The notes under the pieces: generated by a model
What the model was told of the DNA's origin: nothing
The model's input: only the letters and a program-made list of their open reading frames with translations
Databases searched by the model: none
Shown: piece by piece, positions 1-8,178 of the stretch
Numbering within the stretch: the first letter of the stretch is position 1
Layout of the letters: every line of letters begins with the position of its first letter
Made by a program: the position numbers and the translations under genes
NCBI GenBank assembly: GCA_009692065.1
Contig: SHZY01000021.1
Coordinates: 1 to 52,174 of the forward strand
Source: Gemmataceae bacterium
GTDB taxonomy: Bacteria; Planctomycetota; Planctomycetia; Gemmatales; Gemmataceae
Direction of reading: 5' to 3'
Length of the DNA stretch: 52,174 nucleotides

Positions 1-562
1 TTGTGCCGAATACGCGTCTCGCCGCTTTCGTCGGACCACTCCGCCGTGATGATCACGGTGTATTGCTCATCTTCGTCCAGCGGCGGGGTCACGAAAACCC
101 GCTTGAGGCCGGTTTGCTTCGTCTTCACGCCATCAAGAAGCATAATGGCGTTTCATTAGGGACCGTGATCTCCTAGCGAACACGCCGCAGGTCGCCCAGT
201 TGCACCTCCGGCGATGGTCCGAACGGCGCCACCGGGTACGTCGACGACCGCTTGACGCGGCGGCGTCTCGTAGGGATCACGCACCGAGCCGTCCGCCAAG
301 CGCGTGCCCTGTGGGTCGGAACATCCCCACGGTTGTGCAGCATCTCGTACGTCGCGAGCGGAGGCGGCGGAATGCCATAGCCTTGCAGCGGCATCACGTA
401 CGGCGTGTAACGATACACGGGTTCGGCGTAGTACTTCACCACCGCCGAACCCGCGGCCGCCACGGCGCGCAGGCGCAGAAACTCGCTGGCGTCGGTAACG
501 GCCAGAAAGCCCAGAAAACCACCAGCCAAAACTGCTGCGCACACGCATTGTCGAACCTTCAT
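1..562 (-). pseudogene. Broken secreted protein with TIGR03000-type C-terminal domain (partial at window edge)
   Basis: A start at 562 opens a signal-peptide-like N-terminus (MKVRQCVCAAVLAGG) followed by a Tyr/Pro-rich part (YGIPPPPLATYEML). This frame becomes Arg-rich and ends in TAG at 173-175. Beyond the stop the same frame reads ITVPNETPL. After a one-base shift, positions 143 to 1 read LLDGVKTKQTG, then RVFVTPPL and YTVIITAEW, which is the pattern I know from the planctomycete TIGR03000 domain. Signal peptide, low-complexity linker and this domain in one order suggest a single original gene carrying at least one stop and one frameshift. Two short genes are possible but less likely. The lesions could be sequencing errors. 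The role of the family is unknown, and the gene runs off the window. Confidence 0.55.
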
Positions 563-778
563 GGTAATACTCACCTGGATGAAACTAACGAGCGCGCTGG
601 CTGGGCAGGAGTGGGTCATGCCCAAGAATATCCTACTTCATTATGCTATTGAATACCGGTCTCATGCAAGAGATCCTGGCACGGAATCTTCGCGTGAACG
701 CCAGCGCCGGTGAGCGGGTGGACTGGTATTCGTTAACGAATAAATACCTTGTCAGACCCGCTGGCCAAGGGAGAGCGG

Positions 779-2083
779 CTAAACAGGGCCGCACTCATGC
801 CGCTCGTAGACACGCACGGTTTCACGCGCCATCGTGGCCGCATTGAAGCGATCCCACACGGCCGCCTGCCCTAGCTTGCCCATGCGCAAACGCTCCACGG
901 GCTGCTCAAGCAGGCACCGCAACGCCTCGGCCAGCGCCGCCGGATCGCCGGGCGGCACCAGCACTCCGGCACCGGTCGCCTCGATCAGCTCGGGAAACGA
1001 CCCGTGCGCCGGCTGCACCACCGGCACGCCTTGCGCCCACGCCTCCAGAACGTAAAGCCCCTTTGGCTCGTGATAGGTAGTCGGCACCGACAAAACATCG
1101 AGTGAGCGCAGGAAACGCATCTTGCTTTCGTGATCCGGTGACTCGGCATGTTCGAAATCAGCGAGTAGATTCGCTTGGCGCAATTTCGCCTTCTGTTCCT
1201 CGAAATAGGTTCGGTTGTTTTCGCCCAGCCAGCCCGACACGCGCAATCGGCACTTCGGCGCCATCGGCATTTGCTTGAGCAAGATGAAGGCGTCGATTAG
1301 TTGGTGCAGCCCCTTTTCCGGGCAGATGCGGGCGAAGTAGCCGATAGTGAGGGGAGCACCGCTCCCTGACAGTCGCGGCTCGTTCGTGCCATGTCCTTTC
1401 AGGTTGATCCCCGGATAGACCACGTCGATCTTCTCACGCGGGATGCGTAGATACGCCGACATGAAATCCGCGTAGTATCGGCTCGTTGCGATGAACCCCT
1501 GCATCTCCTGGCAGTGCTGGCTGATGAGATCAATTGCCTTGGTCTTGTACGGCTCCGGGAGCATTTCGAGAAAAATGTCATCGCCTTGCAGCGAACCGAG
1601 GATGGGTACCTTGAGCCGATCACGCATCTGATGGACCATCCCGGACAGAATCACGTTGGTGAGGTTGATGATCTGCGGCGGATGATCTGCGGCAAGCCAA
1701 TCGGCCAGCTTGTCGATCTCCTTGCGCTGATGGCCAAGCTCGCCTTGTAGCATTGAGATGGTCAGATCGCCAAGCTGGGAAGCCTGCGTGCCCGCGGCAA
1801 AGCGCGACACCCAGCGCAACAGCCAGTTGGCGTCGAAGAGGCGATCGAGCCAGCGCGGCGTGTGGCGAAACAGCGAGAACTTCTCTTGCAGGAAGACGTT
1901 GATGCCGCCGAAGAACACACGCGACTGGCTGACGTCGGCCTCATCGGTGCGGATCGGCGTGTAGGTGGGAATCAACAGCGCGTCGTGGCCTTGCGCGATG
2001 AGAGCGGACGCAAGCGTGTTGTCGCGCATGCAAGAACCGCAGAACATGCCTGCGGCGCCGGCGGTGATGTAGGCGATACGCAT
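779..2083 (-). CDS. Glycosyltransferase family 4 (GT-B fold)
   Basis: A 434-residue protein that probably transfers a sugar from a nucleotide donor to a lipid or polysaccharide acceptor at the cytoplasmic membrane. The start MRIAYITAGAAGMFCGSC is chosen because it places the glycine-rich GT-B N-lobe at the start; the open frame extends further upstream but reads as low-quality sequence. The C-terminal lobe has IGYFARICPEKGLHQLIDAF and the EX7E-type element EPKGLYVLEAW, followed by QGVPVVQP, as in GT4 enzymes. It lies downstream of an MFS gene on the same strand, 47 bases away across a palindrome. Residues about 234-242 (EPRLSGSG) are encoded by a unit nearly identical to an intergenic repeat at 12666-12690. 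Acceptor and donor cannot be read from the sequence. Confidence 0.88.
   Translation of the reverse strand: MRIAYITAGAAGMFCGSCMRDNTLASALIAQGHDALLIPTYTPIRTDEADVSQSRVFFGGINVFLQEKFSLFRHTPRWLDRLFDANWLLRWVSRFAAGTQASQLGDLTISMLQGELGHQRKEIDKLADWLAADHPPQIINLTNVILSGMVHQMRDRLKVPILGSLQGDDIFLEMLPEPYKTKAIDLISQHCQEMQGFIATSRYYADFMSAYLRIPREKIDVVYPGINLKGHGTNEPRLSGSGAPLTIGYFARICPEKGLHQLIDAFILLKQMPMAPKCRLRVSGWLGENNRTYFEEQKAKLRQANLLADFEHAESPDHESKMRFLRSLDVLSVPTTYHEPKGLYVLEAWAQGVPVVQPAHGSFPELIEATGAGVLVPPGDPAALAEALRCLLEQPVERLRMGKLGQAAVWDRFNAATMARETVRVYERHECGPV
1359..1383. repeat. Family D repeat arm inside the glycosyltransferase gene
   Basis: These 25 bases match the right arm of the intergenic hairpin at 12666-12690 at 24 of 25 positions. 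Here they are read in frame and encode part of a loop (EPRLSGSG) before the C-terminal lobe of the glycosyltransferase. Confidence 0.7.
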
Positions 2084-2093
2084 GGGTAATTCC

Positions 2094-2131
2094 GCCGCTT
2101 GCCGCGTTGCCGAAGCTACGCCGCAAGCGGC
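2094..2131. repeat. Family A palindrome between MFS and glycosyltransferase genes
   Basis: Inverted arms of the GCCGCTTGC / GCAAGCGGC type. The right arm touches the TAG stop of the MFS gene (2131-2133). It could fold as a hairpin in the transcript and attenuate read-through into the glycosyltransferase gene. Confidence 0.7.
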
Positions 2132-3681
2132 TAATCCGTCATCTCCCCCTTTGGCTCCGGCAAGAAGCAGCACGCGATCGACCCGACCAGGTACACAAAC
2201 AGTGCCACTACCGCCGACGCAGCCGCGAACCTGGCGGGAGGCGAATCGCCAGGGATGAATGGCAACACCGCGAGCTGGCTCGTCACCCACGCGAACGAGG
2301 TGCCGATCAGCCGACCGCCGATGTTCGCCGCGAAACTCTCGCCTGAACCGCGCAGGTGGACCGGGTACGCCGTCGGCAAGTAGTTGCCCCAGAAGCTAAA
2401 CTGTGCCACCGTGAACAGTCCGGCGATGAAAATTCCGAGCGAGCAAACGGTGATCGGCAAGGATCCAATGCCAAGGAAGTCGAGCGGGATGCTGAAAAAC
2501 TGCGTGTTCTCGACATCGAGGAAAAACCAGAAGATGAGCGGCGTCAAGAAGAGCCCCGGCAGCTGGAACACGCGCAGCAAATTGCGGCGGCTGACGAAAT
2601 AGACGGCGATGGCCGCCAGCAGAAAGCGCCCGACCAGCCCGCCGATTTCCTGCACCTTCGTGTAATCGCTGGCGATCTTCTGCGTGGCCTGTTTGGTGAG
2701 ATTGTCCTGGGCCTTTTCCGGCAACGCATCCATGCTCTTGGCGCGTTTGTCTTCAGCCAACTTTGCCTGCTGTCCCTTGAAGATCTTCTCCTTGTATTCT
2801 GCCACGTCGGCTTTGAGCCCCGGCACGATATCGGGGAGTTGCTGGATCGCGCCGAAAGCCGCTCCGTAGGCGCAAGCGAACATGACCATGGTGACGATCG
2901 TGGTCCGCCGCAGTTCGGGTGCGAACAGATCGAGCAAGCTAGGCCGCCGCAGCGTCCCCTCGGCTTTCTTCTTCGCCCACGCCGGGCTCTCCGGCAGGAA
3001 TGGCCGAATGATCAACAACGGAATGGCCGGAATCAGGCCCGACATCAGCGTGTAGCGCCAGGCATGGCTGCTGGTGCCGGAGATCGATCCCAGGAAACCC
3101 AGAAATTCCGGAATAGCGACAGCAGGAAGCGTGGACTCGAGACCGACGGCCAACGAATTGGCACTGGCGACCAGCAGGCCGCCGATGGAAGAGAACGCCT
3201 GCGTGTAGCCCAGCACTTTTTCGCGCTGGTGCGGATTGGGAAACAATTCGGCCAGCCAGGCGACGGCAGCGACAAACTCGACGCAGACGCCGACAAAGGT
3301 CGTCGTGCGGAACAACAGCAGCATCCATTCGTTGGTCGAGAACCCGGCCGCGAAGGCCGAGAAGGCGTAGAGCAGGATGCTCCACGTCAACACGCGGCGT
3401 CGGCCCAAGAGATCGGTGAGGTAGCCGCCGAGCAAGCCGAGGATGCCGCCGACAAATGCCGGCACGTAGAAGAGCATGCCGCGCCACTGCGCGTACTCGG
3501 GGGTGCCTGGCAAGATGCCGAACTCGGTGAGCGATGGGCGCAACACCAAGGGGAGCATCAGCAGTTCATAAATGTCGAACGCGAAGCCGATCGACGCGAT
3601 GATGAGGATCAGCCAGTGGGTCGTGGTCAACTTGACGGGCTCGGGGACGGCTGGCGTGGCTGCGGCGGGAGTGGACATCAT
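2131..3681 (-). CDS. Major facilitator superfamily transporter
   Basis: About 516 residues with roughly twelve hydrophobic segments. The start is MMSTPAAATPAVPEP (either of two adjacent ATGs at 3681 and 3678); the longer open frame upstream lacks coding character. The first membrane segment is WLILIIASIGFAFDIYELL, and LGGYLTDLLGRRRVL between helices 2 and 3 matches the MFS GxxxDxxGRR signature. A charged region of about 60 residues rich in Lys/Asp/Glu (around DVAEYKEKIFKGQQAKL) sits between the two six-helix halves and is longer than the usual central loop. The substrate is unknown; position suggests export linked to the terpenoid-like locus upstream, which is inference only. Confidence 0.88.
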   Translation of the reverse strand: MMSTPAAATPAVPEPVKLTTTHWLILIIASIGFAFDIYELLMLPLVLRPSLTEFGILPGTPEYAQWRGMLFYVPAFVGGILGLLGGYLTDLLGRRRVLTWSILLYAFSAFAAGFSTNEWMLLLFRTTTFVGVCVEFVAAVAWLAELFPNPHQREKVLGYTQAFSSIGGLLVASANSLAVGLESTLPAVAIPEFLGFLGSISGTSSHAWRYTLMSGLIPAIPLLIIRPFLPESPAWAKKKAEGTLRRPSLLDLFAPELRRTTIVTMVMFACAYGAAFGAIQQLPDIVPGLKADVAEYKEKIFKGQQAKLAEDKRAKSMDALPEKAQDNLTKQATQKIASDYTKVQEIGGLVGRFLLAAIAVYFVSRRNLLRVFQLPGLFLTPLIFWFFLDVENTQFFSIPLDFLGIGSLPITVCSLGIFIAGLFTVAQFSFWGNYLPTAYPVHLRGSGESFAANIGGRLIGTSFAWVTSQLAVLPFIPGDSPPARFAAASAVVALFVYLVGSIACCFLPEPKGEMTD

Positions 3682-3735
3682 CGGTTTCCGAAAGTGTGCA
3701 GGCGGTAGGTTGGTTGCACGATATTGTAGGATTCC

Positions 3736-3784
3736 GAGCCGCTTGCGGCGTAGCATTTTGTGTGTGCTACCCCGCAAGCGGCTC
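3736..3784. repeat. Family A palindrome after the chorismate-lyase-like gene
   Basis: GAGCCGCTTGCGG and its complement enclose a 20-odd base loop. The right arm overlaps the stop codon of the chorismate-lyase-like gene (3783-3785). Confidence 0.7.
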
Positions 3785-4319
3785 ACTCGGGCGCGACGAT
3801 CTCCAGCAACTCCACCGCTGGCTTGCCGTCGCAATGGATCAAAGCCAGGCGGCCATAGGTGGTGTCGGGCTTCGTCAGGCCAAACCAGCTCATCATCTCC
3901 GTCCCCGGCGTCACGCGCAGGAATTCCGTCGGCTCGATGCGGCGCAGCACGTTGTGCTCGATCAAGATCCGCCCCAGCGGCGTCTTCTCGGCAAGGATGG
4001 CCGCTTGCACTTCCGGGCTGCAATAGTGCAGCCAGATACGCACCAGCCCAAATTGGACGATTCGGCCATTGCTTTGCAGCGCCAGCAGGATTTTGCGGGC
4101 ATAGCTGTCGCCGTCGCGATTGGTTTCCAGCACCTTGACATCCACGAGGCTGCCGTGATGCGCTTCAACCGTGACGGTCATGTGATGTTCGTGAACGAGC
4201 AAGCTGCGATAGGGTTCGGGAACCCAATCGGCGGCGACGATATCGAATTCGCGCAGATAGGACGAGGGGGGGAAGAGTTGAAACAACGTGAAGAGATCGA
4301 GACCGGCGCTTGACGACAT
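3783..4319 (-). CDS. Chorismate pyruvate-lyase-like protein (DUF98/UbiC-like)
   Basis: 178 residues, taken from the ATG at 4319 (MSSSAGLDLF). The frame is open far upstream but Arg-rich there and overlaps the synthase gene, so the long form is rejected. The core VKVLETNRDGDSYARKILL, then IVQFGLVRIWL and TPLGRILIEHN, resembles the UbiC/DUF98 fold, in which an Arg and a late Glu bind chorismate or a related aromatic acid. Whether this one makes 4- or 3-hydroxybenzoate is not decidable here. It follows the DUF116-polyprenyl synthase gene by 44 bases, across a C-rich hairpin. That neighbourhood suggests an aromatic head group for prenylation, but no UbiA-type prenyltransferase is present in the window. 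Confidence 0.6.
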   Translation of the reverse strand: MSSSAGLDLFTLFQLFPPSSYLREFDIVAADWVPEPYRSLLVHEHHMTVTVEAHHGSLVDVKVLETNRDGDSYARKILLALQSNGRIVQFGLVRIWLHYCSPEVQAAILAEKTPLGRILIEHNVLRRIEPTEFLRVTPGTEMMSWFGLTKPDTTYGRLALIHCDGKPAVELLEIVAPE

Positions 4320-4328
4320 CAGTTCTTC

Positions 4329-4358
4329 CTCCCCTCTCCCCTCCGGGGGAGAGGGGAG
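4329..4358. repeat. Family C palindrome (CCCCTCTCCCC type)
   Basis: Two perfect 13-base arms around a 4-base loop, between the synthase stop and the chorismate-lyase-like start. The same unit recurs at 12184-12230, inside a gene, and at 48503-48522. Confidence 0.8.
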
Positions 4359-4363
4359 AATCG

Positions 4364-6184
4364 TTACACATGCACCAGCGGCAACGTCAGCGACACGAAC
4401 TGCGGTATGCTCTGAGGCGCCTCCGGCTCCGCTCGCTCCAGCACCGTGTCCACCAGGTAGTACAACAGCTCGCGCAGTTCCGTCGGCTCGACGGCGTCCG
4501 CAATCGCTTCGGTGCGGGCACGATACTTCTCGACCAGCTTCTCGGCCTTCTCGAAAACGTCCGCCTTGGTGAACAGTTGCCTCACTCGCGGCACCAGATT
4601 CTGGGCTTGCCGCGGATGTTCGCCTTGCACGATCGCCAGCAGCTCTTCGCGATCGCCGCCGGTCAGCCCTTCGAGCGCGAGCGCCAGCAGCAGCGTCGGC
4701 CGGCCGGCGAGGATGTCCTGCCCGGCGACCAGCTTGTTGTCGTTGTCGCCTTCCCAATCCTTGAAGTCATTGAGGATCTGGAACGCGACACCCAGGTGCC
4801 GACTGAAGTCGGTGATCATCTTCTCGTATTGGTCCGCCGGGCCCGCGAGACGCACGCCGGAGTACAGCGCGGCTTCAAACGCGGGGGAGGTCTTGAGCGC
4901 GTAGATCTTCATCGCTTCGAGGGCGCTGATCGTCTTGTCCTTTGCATCACGCCAGAGAAGTTCGGCCCCCTGGCCTTCCGACAGCTTCAGATGCGCATCC
5001 GCCAGCTTGTCGAGAATATCGGCAGCCGTCTCAGCGCCCAGCGTCTTGCGATCACGGCTCACAAGACGATAGCCGAGGCCGATCAGGTAATCGCCGACAT
5101 TGATCGCCGTGCCGATGCCATACTGGCGATGCAGCGTGGCCTGGCCGTAGCGGTAGCTGTCGTCGTCCTCGATGTCGTCGTGGACCAGCGACGCCTTGTG
5201 GAACGTCTCGATGGCGAGGGCGGCCCGTTTAACGGAGTCGGAGATGTCCACTCCGTCGGCGGAAAGGGTTGCCTTGCCGCCGTTGAGCGCGTCATACGCG
5301 GCCAGCGTGATAAAGGGGCGCGAGCGCTTACCGCCTTGCATCAGCCAGTCGTAGGAGATGTTTTCATGCAAGGTCAGCGGATCGGTGGCGGCACCTTTGG
5401 CGCGTTGCCGGGGGACGAGCTGATTCAGCTCCGCTTCCTCGAACATCTTGTTGGATGCCCGCATCAGGTGGACGTACGTCTTGGTGACCTTTTCCGGCGG
5501 CGCGGTCTTCAGGCCGATCAGGTCGAATACCCAATCGTTATCGACCGACGTGCTGCGGCAATTGCTTGACAGGAGCGGGGCGGCGACGCAGGGGATGCCC
5601 GCGAGCAGAATCTTGTCGATCGCCTTTTCCAGAACATTGAGGCACGCGACGCCGACGATGGCATCGACGTGGCCTGAAACGATGATCTTGAGGACGATCG
5701 GCGTGCCTTCGGAGACGAGTACCTTGTAGCCGAGGTCTTCGGCCTTGGTTTTGAAGTCGGCGACTTCGCACGCGCCGCACTTGCGGCAATCGAGGCCGAA
5801 CTCGTCGTAGTCGGCGGGGCAACCTTCGGCGTTTTTCAAGCAGTGCGGGAGCAGCAAGAGGCGACGCTTGAAATCGATGGCACTGACCTGTTCGCGCCAG
5901 AATTCGTTGGAGATGGCGACCACCGTGAAGCCGAGATATTGCTGGTCGAGCCCTGTCTGCTTGAGCAATTCCTCCCCGAGTTTTAGCAACGCCGGCTTGG
6001 TCATCTGCTTGGAGCGGTCGATCGACTTGGCGAACTGGAACGCTTCGGCCCGAATGAGGTCGCGCATCACGCGCTCTTCCGGCACCGTCTTGAGGTGTGC
6101 GGTGGGGTTCGGCTTTTTGCTTTTTTCGGCGGGAGCTTCGACCACAGGTGGGATCCTCAATTTTTCTTCGTTTAGCGCCCGCAC
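4364..6184 (-). CDS. DUF116 / polyprenyl diphosphate synthase fusion
   Basis: 606 residues in two parts. Residues about 40-255 look like DUF116: Cys at 115, 122, 133, 136 and 139 (CRKCGAC cluster), then GTPIVLK and ACLNVLEKAI. Residues about 270-590 form an E-type isoprenyl diphosphate synthase, with GGKRSRP (284-290), the first Asp-rich motif HDDIEDD (335-341) and the second as ILNDFKDW (472-476), where the usual first Asp is Asn. It would condense IPP with allylic diphosphates; product length is not predictable. The annotated start is a GTG inside a palindromic repeat (6166-6209), so the true start may be further in, for example Met40 (MRDLIRAEAF). It lies 26 bases after the cyclase gene, so co-transcription is likely. 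Confidence 0.88.
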   Translation of the reverse strand: MRALNEEKLRIPPVVEAPAEKSKKPNPTAHLKTVPEERVMRDLIRAEAFQFAKSIDRSKQMTKPALLKLGEELLKQTGLDQQYLGFTVVAISNEFWREQVSAIDFKRRLLLLPHCLKNAEGCPADYDEFGLDCRKCGACEVADFKTKAEDLGYKVLVSEGTPIVLKIIVSGHVDAIVGVACLNVLEKAIDKILLAGIPCVAAPLLSSNCRSTSVDNDWVFDLIGLKTAPPEKVTKTYVHLMRASNKMFEEAELNQLVPRQRAKGAATDPLTLHENISYDWLMQGGKRSRPFITLAAYDALNGGKATLSADGVDISDSVKRAALAIETFHKASLVHDDIEDDDSYRYGQATLHRQYGIGTAINVGDYLIGLGYRLVSRDRKTLGAETAADILDKLADAHLKLSEGQGAELLWRDAKDKTISALEAMKIYALKTSPAFEAALYSGVRLAGPADQYEKMITDFSRHLGVAFQILNDFKDWEGDNDNKLVAGQDILAGRPTLLLALALEGLTGGDREELLAIVQGEHPRQAQNLVPRVRQLFTKADVFEKAEKLVEKYRARTEAIADAVEPTELRELLYYLVDTVLERAEPEAPQSIPQFVSLTLPLVHV

Positions 6185-6209
6185 GGCGTCATGCGGGCGC
6201 TAAACGAAG
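6166..6209. repeat. Family B palindrome between cyclase and synthase genes
   Basis: Perfect 18-base arms (CTTCGTTTAGCGCCCGCA and complement) around an 8-base loop. It overlaps the GTG start assigned to the DUF116 fusion, which makes that start doubtful. Confidence 0.8.
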
Positions 6210-6210
6210 A

Positions 6211-8031
6211 TCAGCAATTGCATTTCCGCGCCCGTCCAAGGGCGGCTACCGAGAAGATTATTGGGTACAGTTTCTCGTAATACCACAACTTTGCAAAATA
6301 AAACCCGATCGGGCTGGGGTTGGAGAGACCGCCTGCGTCGATTCTTTCGACGAGCCAGGCTATACCTTTATTCACTGCGTTAACCAGCCCCTCGCGCAAG
6401 CGAGGGGGTTCGCCTATCCCGTCGCTTGCGCTCCGGGCTGGTAACAAACTTTCCAGCGCCAGCGCTGTCTCCTCGATGCTCGAAGGCGACCCGCGGCCGC
6501 CACCCCAGCCGCCGTCAAGATTCTGGTTCTGGGTAAGCCAGGCAATTCCCTTGCGCGCAGGCTCCGTATCTATCATACCGAGATCGCGATAAGCGGCCAG
6601 CACCCGCGCGGTGCCGTAGGTCGGATTTTCATCGTCCGGCATGTGCTGATTGCCGAACCAGAGCGGCAACCAGCTGCCGTCGGGGCGCTGCTGTCGTTTC
6701 AAATATTCCAGACACTCAGGGGTGAATTCAAATACCCAATCAGGGTCTGGGTTAAAGAGGGTAAACGCCGGGTACTCTCGCATGTCCACGACCAAGGCGC
6801 GGACTACATGGGCGGTGAGGTCACAGCCGGACCGGTCGAATGGCAATTTGCCCCATCCACGGCAGAAGGTAGGAAGCCCTCCGTCGGTGTTTTGTAGGTC
6901 AAAGAGCCAGCCACGTGCCGCTTCATGGGCCTTTCTGGTTATCGGGTTTTCGCCCAGAGCCTGCAGGGCCAACATCGCCCCCGGCGTGTCGTCCGCGTCC
7001 GGCACTCCGCCCGGCAAGTCGGTCCACGCCCAGCCGCCGGGGGCCGCGCCGGTGTAGGGGTGGCGTTCCTTGTATTGCTGGTTCAAGAGCCAGTTCCGCA
7101 GCTCGTCCTTCTTGTCGAGTGATTCAAGTTCGCCCGCGGTTGCCATGGCGTTTACCGACAGCGTCGTCACCCAGGTCGCGAGGTTCGAGTCGATTGCCCA
7201 GCTGCCGTCGGGGCGGACGGTGTTGACGAGGAACTTGATGCCGTTCTGGGCGACGGCGTGGTTTGCCAGGCCGCTGGCGGCCAGGCTCAAGGTGACGAAG
7301 CTCGTGAGCGGGATCGCTTCGAGGAAGCCGCCGCTGGAGGGCTGAATGGATTGCAGCACCCGAAGGGACCGCGCGAGCGCTAAACGGCGAGCAAGGCGCG
7401 TAATTGGATTCCACGGTTTCTTGTGATGATAGATGCACTGCCCGATCGCGATCAGTGCCGGCAGCGCGTAGCTGACCACGAGCAGCCGCACGAAGCGGAA
7501 CCACGATTGCGGCAGCACCGCCAGCTCGAACGGCAGCGGCGGCACCTCGTCCCATGACACCAGGCCCGCGAGAGCGCACGTGGTGAGGATTGGCGTCGCG
7601 AAGGTGCGGTCTTTGCCATAGCGCTGGCGGATGGCTTCGGGCCAGTTTTCGGGGGGGCCGTATTTGGTGGTGAGCCAGGCTTCGGCGTGGGATGCTGCGG
7701 GCGATAAACGGGGAGTGGGTTCCGTCAGGTAGAACGCTGACCGGCAGAGCATTGTCGTCGAGATGTTGCTGAAGCTGACCGTCGTGTCGCCCCAGCCGCC
7801 GTCATCGTTTTGATTTGCCGCCAGCCAGGCGAGGCCACCGTCGATGAGGGCCTGATGCGATGGGCCGCCGTGTTTTTGCACGAGATGGAGCGCCATCACC
7901 GCCGTCGCCGTCGAGAGGGCCGACGTCGAAAGCTCGCCGACCCAGTGGCCGTCGGGCGTGCGTTCCTTCAGCAGCATCGCCAGGGCGATCTGATACGCGG
8001 CTTCGAGGCGGTCGGAGGAAACGGACGACAT
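6211..8031 (-). CDS. Squalene-hopene cyclase-like terpene cyclase
   Basis: 606 residues, all alpha/alpha-barrel repeats. QW-type repeats are visible (NQNDDGGWGDT near 74, RPDGSWAI near 273, RPDGSWLPLWFG near 449, NQNLDGGWGGG near 502). The catalytic acid motif is DADDTPG at 345-348, matching the DxDD of squalene-hopene cyclases that protonate the terminal double bond. In that family the enzyme is a monotopic membrane protein that cyclises squalene or similar polyprenes. Length is slightly below the usual 620-720. Residues 531-550 (ARSASDGIGEPPRLREG) are encoded by a palindromic repeat unit and extend a loop that is short in relatives. The gene heads a minus-strand group with a polyprenyl synthase. 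Whether squalene is the substrate is inference. Confidence 0.88.
   Translation of the reverse strand: MSSVSSDRLEAAYQIALAMLLKERTPDGHWVGELSTSALSTATAVMALHLVQKHGGPSHQALIDGGLAWLAANQNDDGGWGDTTVSFSNISTTMLCRSAFYLTEPTPRLSPAASHAEAWLTTKYGPPENWPEAIRQRYGKDRTFATPILTTCALAGLVSWDEVPPLPFELAVLPQSWFRFVRLLVVSYALPALIAIGQCIYHHKKPWNPITRLARRLALARSLRVLQSIQPSSGGFLEAIPLTSFVTLSLAASGLANHAVAQNGIKFLVNTVRPDGSWAIDSNLATWVTTLSVNAMATAGELESLDKKDELRNWLLNQQYKERHPYTGAAPGGWAWTDLPGGVPDADDTPGAMLALQALGENPITRKAHEAARGWLFDLQNTDGGLPTFCRGWGKLPFDRSGCDLTAHVVRALVVDMREYPAFTLFNPDPDWVFEFTPECLEYLKRQQRPDGSWLPLWFGNQHMPDDENPTYGTARVLAAYRDLGMIDTEPARKGIAWLTQNQNLDGGWGGGRGSPSSIEETALALESLLPARSASDGIGEPPRLREGLVNAVNKGIAWLVERIDAGGLSNPSPIGFYFAKLWYYEKLYPIIFSVAALGRARKCNC
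6381..6441. repeat. Family L palindrome embedded in the cyclase coding sequence
   Basis: Imperfect inverted arms built on CCAGCCC and GCGCAAGCGA. The same GCGCAAGCGAG core occurs at 23437-23462 after the dehydrogenase gene. Here it is read in frame as cyclase residues about 531-550. Confidence 0.65.
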
Positions 8032-8040
8032 AGATGGGTT

Positions 8041-8164
8041 AAATCCGAATACCGAAAAACGAAATCCGAAACAAATCCGAAATCCGAAGAGGAAAACCGA
8101 GCCCCAAGAACCACGCGGCTTCGAGGTTTCTGCCTTTGGATTTCGATATTCGGATTTCGGATTT
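8041..8164. repeat. Inverted repeat of AAATCCGAAATCCG-type units
   Basis: A-rich units AAATCCGAAATCCGAA on the left face TTCGGATTTCGGATTT on the right, filling the gap between the protease-like gene and the cyclase gene. The unit resembles dispersed repeats often seen in planctomycete intergenic DNA. No promoter-like site was identified. Confidence 0.6.
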
Positions 8165-8178
8165 GCGGCTCGCCAGCC

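Noticed and set aside
2356..3708. 450-codon open frame opposite the MFS gene
   Set aside because: Rich in Arg, Gln and Asp without motifs; it mirrors the MFS gene in high-GC DNA, and the MFS frame has clear membrane helices and family signatures.
3783..4757. 324-codon version of the chorismate-lyase-like gene
   Set aside because: The N-terminal 145 residues are Arg-rich, overlap the synthase gene and include the family C palindrome; the ATG at 4319 gives the expected length.
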